This document shows, piece after piece, positions 52,935 to 61,616 of a stretch of 64,000 bases of DNA. How positions within the stretch are numbered: the stretch's first letter is position 1; each line of letters starts with the position of its first letter. The position numbers and the translations under genes are program-made. The DNA comes from JACCZH01 sp963729445 (GTDB taxonomy: Bacteria > Chloroflexota > Chloroflexia > Thermomicrobiales > CFX8), in NCBI GenBank assembly GCA_963729445.1, contig CAVSNU010000003.1, positions 744,001 through 808,000 on the forward strand. Reading direction: 5' to 3'. The notes beneath the pieces are model-generated. The model was not told where the DNA came from. It worked only from the letters and a program-made list of their open reading frames with translations, and did not search any database.

Positions 52935-53852
52935 TTGTTGGCTACGGCGCAGCAAGCGACTCATTCATTAGAGTCCATTGATGAAGTTCAAGAAGCTCTC
53001 GGTTCACAACGGTATGTGGCCGATTCCAGCCTTTCGACCGCCATCTATCTCGCCCTGAAGCTGCCGAAGCCGCTCCTCCTCGAAGGAGAAGCCGGTGTCG
53101 GCAAGACGGAGATCGCCAAGGTTCTCGCGGCGATTCTGGGCACCGACCTGATCCGGTTGCAGTGCTATGAGGGTCTGGACGTCTCGCATGCGGTCTATGA
53201 GTGGAACTATCCGCGTCAGATGCTCGCCATCCGCGCGGCGGAATCCAGCCATGATAGCCGCGAAGCGGCCATGGCCGAGATCTTCGGCGAAGACTACCTC
53301 ATCAAGCGCCCGCTCCTGCAGGCGATCGAGCACCGTGGCAGAGCCCCTGTGCTGCTGATCGACGAGATTGACCGCGCTGACGAGGAGTTCGAGGCGTTCT
53401 TGCTGGAGCTGCTGTCTGACTTCCAGGTAACTGTCCCGGAAATCGGCACGCTCGTTGCCGAGCATCCACCAATCGTCATTATTACGTCGAACCGGACCCG
53501 GGAGCTGCACGACGCACTCAAGCGACGCTGCCTGTACCACTGGATCGACTACCCGACCGTCGACAAGGAATACAAGATCGTCCAGACCAAGGTGCCAGGA
53601 GTGAACGACCGGCTCGCGAAGCAGATCGCGACCTTCGTTGCTGACCTGCGTCAGATCGACCTCTACAAGGTTCCCGGCGTTGCAGAGACGCTGGACTGGG
53701 CTGCCGCGCTGATGGCGCTGAGCCAGACCGAGATCACAGCGGAAGTCGCATCGACCACCCTTGGCGCGATTCTGAAGCATCAGGAAGACATTCAGTCGAT
53801 CCGCAAGGGCAAGCTCGATGAATTGATTGGCGCAGCAAAGAACAGTGACTGA
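52935..53852 (+). CDS. coxD: MoxR-family AAA ATPase (CoxD type)
   Basis: An ATPase that with a VWA-domain partner matures the molybdenum hydroxylase active site (established for CoxD of Oligotropha). About 305 aa. Walker A is LLEGEAGVGKTEIAKVLA, Walker B LLIDEIDRADEEFEAFLLE, sensor 1 IIITSNRTRELHDALKRRCLYHWIDYP with the arginine finger region. It starts at TTG 52935 or 52938 after GTGAGGA. Its stop overlaps the next gene start by 8 bases. Confidence 0.9.
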   Translation: MLATAQQATHSLESIDEVQEALGSQRYVADSSLSTAIYLALKLPKPLLLEGEAGVGKTEIAKVLAAILGTDLIRLQCYEGLDVSHAVYEWNYPRQMLAIRAAESSHDSREAAMAEIFGEDYLIKRPLLQAIEHRGRAPVLLIDEIDRADEEFEAFLLELLSDFQVTVPEIGTLVAEHPPIVIITSNRTRELHDALKRRCLYHWIDYPTVDKEYKIVQTKVPGVNDRLAKQIATFVADLRQIDLYKVPGVAETLDWAAALMALSQTEITAEVASTTLGAILKHQEDIQSIRKGKLDELIGAAKNSD

Positions 53853-55153
53853 GGGTAACCGCAGAGTAAAACGACTGTCGAAGGAGCCGGGGCAGCGCTT
53901 TCTTGAGCGCTCGCTCCGCTTCGGGCGGGTGCTGCGCGCCAACGGCGTGATGGTGACCCCGTCGCAGGTCATGACCTTTGTCGAAGCCACCCATCACATC
54001 GGCATCGAGCGCCGCCGGCGCTTCAAGCAGGCCGCCGAAGCCTGCCTGGTCACCCGGAAAGAAGATCTGCCGATCTTCGACGAGGTCTTTGACCGCTACT
54101 GGGTTTCGCGACGCGAGGCGAGTGACAACGCCGATAACCTGACAGACTTCCAGGAAATCAGCGCCGAAGAAGCTGAGATGATGCAGGACGACTCAGACGA
54201 GATGTCCGGCGCCGAGGGCGAGAGCATGACCTCTGAACAGGTCGAAGGGCTTGAGTCCGAAGACGGCGACTCTGACGACCCCGGCGACGCGGATGACGTC
54301 GACGCCGAGTCGATCATGACCTACAGTGCATCTGAAGCGCTGCGCAGCAAGGACTTTTCTGAGTACACCCAGGAAGAGCTTGAACAGGCACGCTTCCTGA
54401 TGCGTCATCTCGAGTGGGAGATCGGCAAGCGCCGCTCCCGCCGGAAGATCGCAACCCCCAAGGGCCGCTTCATCGACGCACGGCGCACCATGCGCAAATC
54501 TCTCCAGACGGCTGGTGTACCGCTCAAGATCTCGCAGCGCAAGATCAAGCACAAGCCACGCGCCCTGATCGTGATCTGCGACATCTCCGGCTCGATGGAT
54601 CGCTACTCGCGGCTCCTGCTGCACTTCATCCATACCATCGAGAACGACATGGCAAAGGTTGAGGCGTTCGTCTTTGGCACGCGCCTGACGCGGGTCACCC
54701 GCGTTCTCAAAAACCGGCCGATCGACGAGGCCATCACCAAAGTCTCAAGCGAAGTGCAAGACTGGGCCGGCGGCACGCGCATCGGCGAATCGATCCAGAC
54801 CTTCAACCAGGAGTGGGCACGGCGCGTGCTGCGCAATGGCGCGGTTGTGCTGATCATCTCCGACGGCTGGGACCGCGGCGACCCCGATCTGCTGGCGGCC
54901 GAGATGTCGCGCCTGCAACGCTCCTGCTACCGGCTTGATCTGGCTCAACCCACTGCTGGGTTCGCCTCGCTATCAGCCCCTGACACGCGGTATGCAGGCG
55001 GCGATGCCGTTTATCGACGACTTCATGCCGGTGCACAACCTTGAGAGCCTGGAACTGCTGGCGGATCATCTCTCGAAGATCGGAGAGACCCGACCGGTGC
55101 GCCGGCAGAAACCGCTCGACTATGAACAGAGCCGCATCGCAGCGGCCGACTAA
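53845..55153 (+). CDS. coxE: VWA-domain protein (CoxE type), frameshifted near 3' end
   Basis: Partner of the MoxR ATPase. From GTG 53845, overlapping the coxD stop, about 435 aa. N-terminal helical region (FLERSLRFGRVLRANGVMVTPSQVM), an acidic low-complexity linker at about 105-155, and a C-terminal VWA domain with the MIDAS motif DISGSM (LIVICDISGSMDRYS), TRIGESIQTF and ISDGWDRGD. The frame breaks near 54938 after CYRL. Deleting one G before ATC gives IWLNPLLGSPRYQPLTRGMQAAMPFIDDFMP to the stop at 55153. Confidence 0.88.
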
Positions 55154-55170
55154 CCCCGGAAGGGAGCGCA

Positions 55171-55506
55171 ATGATGCGTGATGTTCTCGAACAGATTGAT
55201 ACCTGGCTCGACCAGGGCGAGGAGATCGCTGTTGCCACCGTCATCTCGGCGGCCGGCTCAACGCCTCGCCCGGTCGGCGCACGCATGATCGTGACCAGAA
55301 CCGGCAAGATGCATGGCTCGGTTAGCGGTGGATGCGTCGAGGGTGCGGTTGTTGAGACCGCCATCGACGTCCTCGAACAGGGCCGCCCAAAACTCGTCTC
55401 GTTCGGCATCTCAGACGAGATGGCATGGGACGTCGGCCTCTCGTGTGGAGGCACGATCGAAGTATTCGTCGAGCCACTCGACGTCCAGGCGGTGGGCGAA
55501 GCATGA
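55171..55506 (+). CDS. XdhC/CoxI N-terminal-domain protein
   Basis: 111 aa, equal to the N-terminal domain of XdhC, which handles the sulfurated molybdenum cofactor before insertion. Family motif ISAAGSTPRPVGARMIVTRTGKMHGSVSGGCVEGAVV and the C-terminal SCGGTIEVFVEP. GGAAGGGAGCGCA precedes the ATG. The stop overlaps the next start (ATGA), and the next gene supplies the XdhC C-terminal domain, so XdhC is split into two coupled proteins. This looks like natural gene fission, because both parts have complete borders. Confidence 0.88.
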   Translation: MMRDVLEQIDTWLDQGEEIAVATVISAAGSTPRPVGARMIVTRTGKMHGSVSGGCVEGAVVETAIDVLEQGRPKLVSFGISDEMAWDVGLSCGGTIEVFVEPLDVQAVGEA

Positions 55507-56255
55507 AGGCTGAGATGTTCCAGGCGGTCCGTCGCGCCATTCAAGAGGAGCGGCCGGCCGCCTTTGCGACCGTGATCGAGGGGGTGAACGCCGGTAATTA
55601 CCTCACCCTGATTCATCCGGATACGACGTTAGGAACACTTGGCTCTGAGACGTTAGACGCCGAAGCGCTACGCCACCTGCGCCGTTTTCTGGTGGAAGGC
55701 GGGGCGGGGGCGATCGAGATCGACGATCAGCGTCTCTATCTTGAAGCGCAGCTCCCTCCGCCACACCTCGTCATCATCGGTGCGGTGCATACCGCGATCC
55801 CGCTCGTTGGTTACGCGCAGATCATCGGCTACAAGACGACCGTCATCGACGCCCGGGGCACCTTCGCGACTGACGAGCGTTTCCCCCACGCGGACAGACT
55901 GATCGAGGCCTGGCCGGACGAGGGATTAGCCCAGGTAACACTCCATCCAGGTGTGGCGGCCGTCGTGCTCGCGCACGATCCCAAGTTCGAAGACCCTGCC
56001 ATGGAAGTCCTGCTCAAGAGCGATGTCGGATACATCGGCGCCATCGGCAGCCGGGCGACGAGCGAGGAGCGCATCGGCCGGTTGAAGCTGATGGGCTTCA
56101 CCGACGCCGACATTGACCGCATCCATGGGCCGGTCGGACTCAATCTCGGCGGCAAGACGCCAGAGGAGATCGCGCTGAGCATCATGGCTGAGATCGTCGC
56201 CGTGCGCAACGGCAAGGACCCCAAGACCGCCGCCGCTACCGCCAAGGCTGTATGA
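55503..56255 (+). CDS. XdhC C-terminal Rossmann-domain protein
   Basis: 250 aa. The first 95 residues repeat part of the XdhC N-domain idea in degenerate form (AIQEERPAAFATVIEGVNAGNYLTLIHPD). Then comes the XdhC Rossmann domain: HLVIIGAVHTAIPLVGYAQIIGYKTTVIDARGTFATDERFPHAD, YIGAIGSRATSEERIGRLKLMGF, IHGPVGLNLGGKTPEEIALSIMAEIVAVRNG. It binds the cofactor or nucleotide during Mo-enzyme maturation. Coupled upstream by ATGA and downstream by ATGA with the MocA-NUDIX gene (56252). Confidence 0.9.
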   Translation: MKAEMFQAVRRAIQEERPAAFATVIEGVNAGNYLTLIHPDTTLGTLGSETLDAEALRHLRRFLVEGGAGAIEIDDQRLYLEAQLPPPHLVIIGAVHTAIPLVGYAQIIGYKTTVIDARGTFATDERFPHADRLIEAWPDEGLAQVTLHPGVAAVVLAHDPKFEDPAMEVLLKSDVGYIGAIGSRATSEERIGRLKLMGFTDADIDRIHGPVGLNLGGKTPEEIALSIMAEIVAVRNGKDPKTAAATAKAV

Positions 56256-57352
56256 ACCACAGCACCGTCGGGGCAATCGTCCTGGCAGCTGGAGCCTCGA
56301 GCCGTTTGGGACAGCCCAAGCAACTCCTTCCGGTCGACGGGCAGCCGCTCCTGAGCCGTACCCTGGATGTCGTGCGCAACACCTCGCTTGAGCCGCGCAT
56401 CCTCGTCCTGGGCGGCTATGCGGACGACGTTCTGAATCAGGTGAACGTCGAGGACTTTGATGTCGTGCTGAATCCCGATTTCAGCGAGGGCCAGGCGACC
56501 TCGCTCACGGCCGGCATCAGCGCACTACCAGAATCAGTTGACGCGGCCGTGGTCGTCCTCGGTGACCAGCCCCTCGTCGAACCGTGGCTACTCGACCAGC
56601 TGGTTGCCGCCTACGATCCCAGGGAACATGTCGCCGTCCGTCCCCGTTACGCCGATGGACCCGGAAACCCCGTCCTGCTTGGCCGAGCGCTCTTCGACGA
56701 GCTCATGGCCCTGGAGGGGGATGTCGGCGCCCGTAACGTTCTCAAGCGCTACTCAGACCGGATCGCCGAAGTCGACCACACCTCCAGAAACGCCCCCCGG
56801 GATGTGGATACGGTCACCGATTACCAGGAGTTCCTGCTGGATTGGTCCGCCTCTGGCGCGCCGGATGTGCCGCGCCACTGTCAGCGCTGTGGCACAGAGG
56901 TCCATTTCAAAGCGATTCACGCTCGTCTGCGCCCGGCCTGTCCAAGCTGCGGGTTCATCTACTTCTTCGATCCCAAGATCGCCGTCGCGGTGATTATCGA
57001 GATTGACGGCGAGATCGTCATGCAGCAGCGGGCAATCGACCCGGGCGCCGGCCAGTGGACCTTCCCTTCCGGGTTTGTCGATCGCGGCGAGGTCGTTATT
57101 GAGGCAGCCGCTCGCGAAGCGTTGGAGGAAGTCGGTCTTGCAGTAGACAACCTGCAGCTCCTCAACCTCTACTCCGAGCCGGGCCAGACCGTTACGCTCG
57201 TCGTCTACCATACCGTCGTCTCCGGACAGCACCCCTCGATTGGAGACGAGTCCACCGATGTCCGCCTATTCTCACCTGAGCGTTTGCCGGAGCTCGCGTT
57301 CCCCCGCGACGAGCAAGTACTCCGAGACTGGCTTGCCGCACGCAACGCTTGA
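56252..57352 (+). CDS. MocA-type molybdopterin nucleotidyltransferase fused to a zinc-ribbon NUDIX hydrolase
   Basis: 366 aa, two enzymes in one chain. Residues 1-200 are a MobA/MocA-like transferase that would make MPT-cytosine dinucleotide: VGAIVLAAGASSRLGQPKQLLPVDGQPLL, VVVLGDQPLVEPWLL, GPGNPVLLGRALFDEL, GDVGARNVLKR. Residues 207-232 form a zinc ribbon (CQRCG...CPSCG). From about 240 a NUDIX domain follows, with box G-x5-E-x7-REALEEVG (GFVDRGE...REALEEVG). Overlap of 4 bases with the XdhC gene. The NUDIX part may hydrolyse a dinucleotide, possibly a cofactor intermediate; that role is inference. Confidence 0.88.
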   Translation: MNHSTVGAIVLAAGASSRLGQPKQLLPVDGQPLLSRTLDVVRNTSLEPRILVLGGYADDVLNQVNVEDFDVVLNPDFSEGQATSLTAGISALPESVDAAVVVLGDQPLVEPWLLDQLVAAYDPREHVAVRPRYADGPGNPVLLGRALFDELMALEGDVGARNVLKRYSDRIAEVDHTSRNAPRDVDTVTDYQEFLLDWSASGAPDVPRHCQRCGTEVHFKAIHARLRPACPSCGFIYFFDPKIAVAVIIEIDGEIVMQQRAIDPGAGQWTFPSGFVDRGEVVIEAAAREALEEVGLAVDNLQLLNLYSEPGQTVTLVVYHTVVSGQHPSIGDESTDVRLFSPERLPELAFPRDEQVLRDWLAARNA

Positions 57353-57417
57353 CCCGCGCTCGCAAAGCGGCGAAACTCAACCTGATAAAGAGCTGAAAAG
57401 GGAAGAGGGTATCGACG

Positions 57418-59727
57418 ATGGCGATTCAGGAGCGAGCCGAAAGAGTGAACGGCACCTATGTCGGCGCGCCAGTGAAACGTGTCAATGACCGCAAGCTTGT
57501 CACCGGCCACGGCCGTTTCGTCGATGACATCACGCTGCCGAATACACTGCATGTCGTGTTCGTGCGCTCGCCCTATGCCCATGCCGACATCGTCTCCATC
57601 GACAGCGGTGCCGCCGAGGCGTTGCCGGGCGTTGTATCCGTTGTCACCGGCAAAGAGATCAAGAACTGGATGAGGGCGGATGTCGTCCACGAGACACTGC
57701 TGCCCGGCCGGCACCTGGCACGCTATCCACTTGCCGAACAGCGCGTCCTCTTCGCCGGCGACGCGGTCGCCGCCGTGCTGGCGGAGTCCCTGGCAATCGC
57801 TCGCGACGCCGCCGAGCTCGTGCATGTCGAGTATCGCGAGCTGCCAGCCGTCATTCGCCAGGACGAAGCCATGGAGCCGGACGCGCCGATCCTGTATGAG
57901 GGCTGGGACAACAACGCCGCCTGGCACTGGAGCGTCGAAGCGGGCGATGTGGAGGCTGCGTTCATGAAAGCGCCGCACACGGTAAGGGTCGATTTACTCT
58001 ACCAGCGCGTCGCATCCATCTTTCTCGAAACCCGCGCGGTGCTAGCCCATTACGACCCCAACCTCGCGGAGATGACCGTCTGGGTGTCCGCCCAGGCGCC
58101 CCACCGCATCCGGACGACCGTCGCCGGGTTACTCGGCATGCCAGAGAACGCCATCCGGGTCATTGCGCCGGACGTCGGGGGTGGGTTTGGTTCCAAAGGT
58201 GGCGTCTATTCCGAGTACCAGTTTGCAGCAGCCGCATCGCACCACCTCGGCCGCCCGGTGAAGTGGATCGAGACTCGTTCGGAACACATGGCAACCACCA
58301 ACCACGGCCGCGATCAGATACAACACCTGGAAGCCGCCGTGTCGGCCGACGGCAAAATCGAGGGGTTGCGGGTTAAAGTCCTGTCAAACTGCGGGGCGTA
58401 CGGAGGGGCAACGGTTGGGCAACGTACCGGCATTATGTCGTCAGGGCCCTACCAGATTGAGAACTTGCGGACTGACGTCTATGGCGTGATGACCAACTCA
58501 ACGCCCACCGGTGCCTACCGTGGGGCGGGACGTCCCGAGGCGGCCTATATGCTGGAGCGGCTGATCGATCGCATCGCTGTCGAGCTGAATCTCGACCAGG
58601 TCGAGGTCCGGCGCCGCAACTTCATTCCGGCAGATGCATTCCCGTACCAGAGCGCGACCGGGGCGCTCTACGACAGCGGCAGCTACGCGGGAACGTTCGA
58701 TGTCGCCTTGGACTTGCTCGACTGGGATTCGACGCAGCAACGGATCGAGCAGGAACGCGACCAGGGCAAGATCGTCGGCGTGGGCATTGGCTTCTACTGT
58801 GAGTTCGCCGGTCCCGGCTGGGATAGCGCCGAGGTCCGCGTCGACCCCTCAGGCTCGGTCACGGTGTTGACGGGTATCTCGCCGCATGGTCAGGGCAACG
58901 AGACGAGCCTGGCCCAGATCGTGGCCGACGAGCTCGGCATCCCGATGGAAGTCATCACCGTGAAAGCCAGCGACACGGCGATCACGCCGCAAGGCGTCGG
59001 CACATTCGGGTCACGCGGTACCGCTATCGGCGGCGGGGCCGTTGTGCTGGCCTCCCGCAAGGTTCAGGAAAAGGTGAAGCAGTTCGCCGCCGCGATGCTG
59101 GAAGTCTCGCCCGAAGACATTCAGTTGAAAGATAGTCGCGCAGAGGTCATGGGAGCGCCGGACCGCGCAGTCAGCTTCAACCAGATCTCACGCGCCGCGC
59201 ACGCGATGGAAGGTATTCCTGGCGGGCTGGAGCCGGGTCTCGATGCCCAGTCCTTCTTCAAGCCGGAAGGCCGCCAGTTCCCGTTCGGCGTGCATCTCGC
59301 ACAGGTGGAGATTGACCGTGATACCGGCGAGGTGCATGTCACCCGCTATGTCGCCGTAGACGACTGCGGCACCATCATCAACCCGCTGCTGGTCGACGGG
59401 CAGAAGCATGGTGGACTGGCCCAGGGGTTCGGCCAGGCGCTCTGGGAGGAAATCGTCTACAACGAGAGCGGTCAGCTCGTGACCGGTACGATCATGGATT
59501 ACGCCGTGCCCAAGGCGAGCCAGTTCCCCACCTTCGAGCTCGGCTCGACGGTGACACCCAGCCCGTTCACGCCCCACGGCGCCAAGGGCATCGGAGAGGC
59601 TGGCACGACTGGCGCGCCCCCGGCCATCGTCAACGCTGTGCTGGACGCGCTACGGCCGCTAGGCGTCACGGAGGTCGACATGCCGCTGAAAGCAGAGAAG
59701 ATCTGGCGGCTGCTCAACCATCGGTAG
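57418..59727 (+). CDS. Second molybdenum hydroxylase large subunit, form II CoxL-like
   Basis: 769 aa, full length. Opening GAPVKRVNDRKLVTGHGRFVDDITLPNTLHVVFVRSPYAHA; cofactor motif PDVGGGFGSKGG; active-site loop AYRGAGRPEA near residue 365; GQGNETSLAQIVADELGI; catalytic Glu in GAKGIGEAGTTG near 727. It is clearly paralogous to the large subunit at 49483 but diverged throughout. No small or FAD subunit follows it, so it may share CoxS/CoxM of the first set or have partners outside the window. ATG 57418 follows GGGAAGAGGGTATCGACG. Confidence 0.92.
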   Translation: MAIQERAERVNGTYVGAPVKRVNDRKLVTGHGRFVDDITLPNTLHVVFVRSPYAHADIVSIDSGAAEALPGVVSVVTGKEIKNWMRADVVHETLLPGRHLARYPLAEQRVLFAGDAVAAVLAESLAIARDAAELVHVEYRELPAVIRQDEAMEPDAPILYEGWDNNAAWHWSVEAGDVEAAFMKAPHTVRVDLLYQRVASIFLETRAVLAHYDPNLAEMTVWVSAQAPHRIRTTVAGLLGMPENAIRVIAPDVGGGFGSKGGVYSEYQFAAAASHHLGRPVKWIETRSEHMATTNHGRDQIQHLEAAVSADGKIEGLRVKVLSNCGAYGGATVGQRTGIMSSGPYQIENLRTDVYGVMTNSTPTGAYRGAGRPEAAYMLERLIDRIAVELNLDQVEVRRRNFIPADAFPYQSATGALYDSGSYAGTFDVALDLLDWDSTQQRIEQERDQGKIVGVGIGFYCEFAGPGWDSAEVRVDPSGSVTVLTGISPHGQGNETSLAQIVADELGIPMEVITVKASDTAITPQGVGTFGSRGTAIGGGAVVLASRKVQEKVKQFAAAMLEVSPEDIQLKDSRAEVMGAPDRAVSFNQISRAAHAMEGIPGGLEPGLDAQSFFKPEGRQFPFGVHLAQVEIDRDTGEVHVTRYVAVDDCGTIINPLLVDGQKHGGLAQGFGQALWEEIVYNESGQLVTGTIMDYAVPKASQFPTFELGSTVTPSPFTPHGAKGIGEAGTTGAPPAIVNAVLDALRPLGVTEVDMPLKAEKIWRLLNHR

Positions 59728-59774
59728 CAACCCAACTCGTTGCCGGGTTCTTCTGGAGCGGTTTTGCGTGCGGG

Positions 59775-59965
59775 CGCAATGAATGATGGAAGAGTCCCGA
59801 TCGATCGAGATCTGGGCCGGAAATGCCTCGTCTTCGTAGGGGCGCAATTTATTGCGCCCTGCCTGGCCGCTCGGGCGCCAGGAAGGCGCAATAAATTGCG
59901 CCGCTACGCATTCTTCATATACCGGATTAATCAGGAGAACCCCATAATTGCGTCCCTATAAAAGA
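59775..59965. repeat. Repeat family B, copy at 59.8 kb
   Basis: Palindrome: GTAGGGGCGCAATTTATTGC at the left, a spacer CTGCCTGGCCGCTCGGGCGCC, and AAGGCGCAATAAATTGCGCC then GCTACGCA at the right. It is almost the same as the unit near 37125-37200. Trailing sequence CCGGATTAATCAGGAG and ATAATTGCGTCCCTA also match the 37-kb array. Non-coding between the second CoxL gene and ccmD. Confidence 0.85.
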
Positions 59966-60003
59966 TTCCTCTTGCGTAGCGCGGCTGCGATGAGAGTAGC
60001 TGG

Positions 60004-60150
60004 CTACCGTCCCTCGGAGACCTGTTCTTCGAAGTCCTCGATGTCCTCGCGCAAGGCCCGGATCTGGTTGTTGAGGTAGAAGAGGTACCCGGCGATCATG
60101 ATCCAGGTGATGGCGAAGGCCGCAAAAAGGTAGCCAAGGTTATCGTCCAT
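60004..60150 (-). CDS. ccmD: CcmD-like heme exporter protein (48 aa)
   Basis: A tiny membrane protein too short for most ORF callers: MDDNLGYLFAAFAITWIMIA, then GYLFYLNNQIRALREDIEDF and a short acidic end. One membrane helix (about 6-25) followed by a charged coiled stretch (NQIRALREDIEDFEEQ) is the CcmD pattern, which ties CcmC to CcmE/CcmB. The ATG overlaps the ccmC stop (TAATG), placing it last in the ccm operon. Identified by position and layout rather than strong similarity. Confidence 0.75.
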   Translation of the reverse strand: MDDNLGYLFAAFAITWIMIAGYLFYLNNQIRALREDIEDFEEQVSEGR

Positions 60151-60923
60151 TAATCCTCCGAAGCGCCGGTCACTTCACGGCCGGTCGCAGGGTATGTTGT
60201 GTCGCCCGTCGGGCGATCGACAGGCCGCATGAGAAAGTCCGCCTCGCGCTCAGCCAGTGCGTCGCGGGCTTCTTCAATGCGCATCTTCTGAATCATCAGG
60301 TGTACAAAAAAGATCGTGAATCCGATGAAACTAACGATGAGCGTCACGAGCATACTGTTCGGCAGATCGGGCCCGCTTGCGTTGATCACAATCGGCTCCG
60401 GGTGAAGCGTTCTCCACCAGCGCACCGACATGTGGATGATCGGGATATCAATCGCCCCGACGATCGCCAGCACGCTTGCGAAGCGCGCCGCGCGCTCAGG
60501 CTCGCCGGCGTACGAGCGCACCATGAAGTACCCGAGATAGATGAACCACAGAATCAGGGTCGTCGTCAGACGTGCCTCCCACTGCCACCAGGTGCCCCAG
60601 ATAGGCCGGCCCCAGATGGCCCCGGTAATCAGTACCAGTGTCGTGAACAGGAAACCAAGCTCGGCCGCAGAACGTGCCAGGCGGTCGAACACGAGCGTGC
60701 GTTTCCAGAGGTAGCCAATACTGCCGGCAACCAACACCACATAGGCAAAGTACGAGAGCCAGGCCATCGGGACGTGGATGTAGAAAATACGCTGGGCATT
60801 CCCCTGGACGGCATCGGTAGGGGCATAGATGAACGCCATGTAAGTCGCCACCAGCAGGGTAACAACTGATGCTACACCAGTGATTACCGTCCATGGGCCC
60901 GTTCCTTGGCGCGGAGCTTGCAC
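60150..60923 (-). CDS. ccmC: Heme exporter/handling protein CcmC
   Basis: Presents heme for cytochrome c maturation (system I). 257 aa, six predicted membrane helices. The tryptophan-rich motif is WGTWWQWEARLTTTLILWFIY (WGxWWxW, usual Asp replaced by Glu). External histidine regions are IFYIHVPMAWLSYFAY and PIIHMSVRWWRTLHP. The C-terminal 45 residues form a charged cytoplasmic tail. It is 30 bases after ccmB and overlaps ccmD. Confidence 0.93.
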   Translation of the reverse strand: MQAPRQGTGPWTVITGVASVVTLLVATYMAFIYAPTDAVQGNAQRIFYIHVPMAWLSYFAYVVLVAGSIGYLWKRTLVFDRLARSAAELGFLFTTLVLITGAIWGRPIWGTWWQWEARLTTTLILWFIYLGYFMVRSYAGEPERAARFASVLAIVGAIDIPIIHMSVRWWRTLHPEPIVINASGPDLPNSMLVTLIVSFIGFTIFFVHLMIQKMRIEEARDALAEREADFLMRPVDRPTGDTTYPATGREVTGASED

Positions 60924-60953
60924 GGAATGACTCTCTTTCTGGGAACAGAAACG

Positions 60954-61613
60954 CTACTCTTCGATCACGAACGAGAATCCGAGGTAAGCCAGGGTGACGA
61001 AAATGACGTCAAACGCCACTAACAGATTAAACCATGCCAGAATTCCGTCACGGTCGTCCTGAAAGACCAGCGCCGTAGCCTGAACAGCCCCTAGCAGCAC
61101 GGGCACGAGGAGCGGGAAGAGCAGCAAAGGCAGCAACACCTCGCGCGTTCGACCGCTCGCCGCGATCGCCGAGAAGAGCGTCCCCAACGCGGCGAACCCG
61201 ATGGTCCCAACGATGGCCAGCGCGATTACCCAAGGGTGTAGAGCTGGGAGGTTGTAGAGCACCGCGAATACCGGGAGGGTCACCACCTCCACCAGCAGGA
61301 GCGAGATCAGCGTCGCCAGGAACTTACCCAGAAAAATCGTGCCACCGTCGACGGGTGTCAACAGTAACCCTTCCAGGGTCCCCCGGTCGCGCTCAAGAGC
61401 AATCGACCGCCCCAGCCCCAGCATCCCCGCGAAGAAGAAGGCAATCCAGAGCGCCCCGGCGGCATCGCTGGTGCGCTCTCCACGGTCCAGATCAAAGGCA
61501 AAGTTGAGCGTCACAATGGTGACAAGGGTGAACGCAAGCATCGCGCCGAGGAACTGGCGCGAGCGGAACTCGATCAGGATATCTTTCCAGGCGATAGCGA
61601 GTGCCCGGCCCAT
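60954..61613 (-). CDS. ccmB: ABC transporter membrane subunit CcmB
   Basis: 219 aa with about six membrane helices; forms the CcmAB complex that releases holo-CcmE. Typical opening ALAIAWKDILIEFRSRQFLGAMLAFTLVTIVTLNFAF, then ALWIAFFFAGMLGLGRSIALERDRGTLEGLLLTPVDGGTIFLGKFL, which is the most conserved CcmB block. It starts 3 bases after the ccmA stop, so co-translation is likely. Confidence 0.93.
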   Translation of the reverse strand: MGRALAIAWKDILIEFRSRQFLGAMLAFTLVTIVTLNFAFDLDRGERTSDAAGALWIAFFFAGMLGLGRSIALERDRGTLEGLLLTPVDGGTIFLGKFLATLISLLLVEVVTLPVFAVLYNLPALHPWVIALAIVGTIGFAALGTLFSAIAASGRTREVLLPLLLFPLLVPVLLGAVQATALVFQDDRDGILAWFNLLVAFDVIFVTLAYLGFSFVIEE

Positions 61614-61616
61614 CGC

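Noticed and set aside
28003..55153. Programmed ribosomal frameshifting as the explanation for the broken genes
   Set aside because: Too many sites, no shared slippery heptamer with downstream structure, and clpX alone would need nine shifts.
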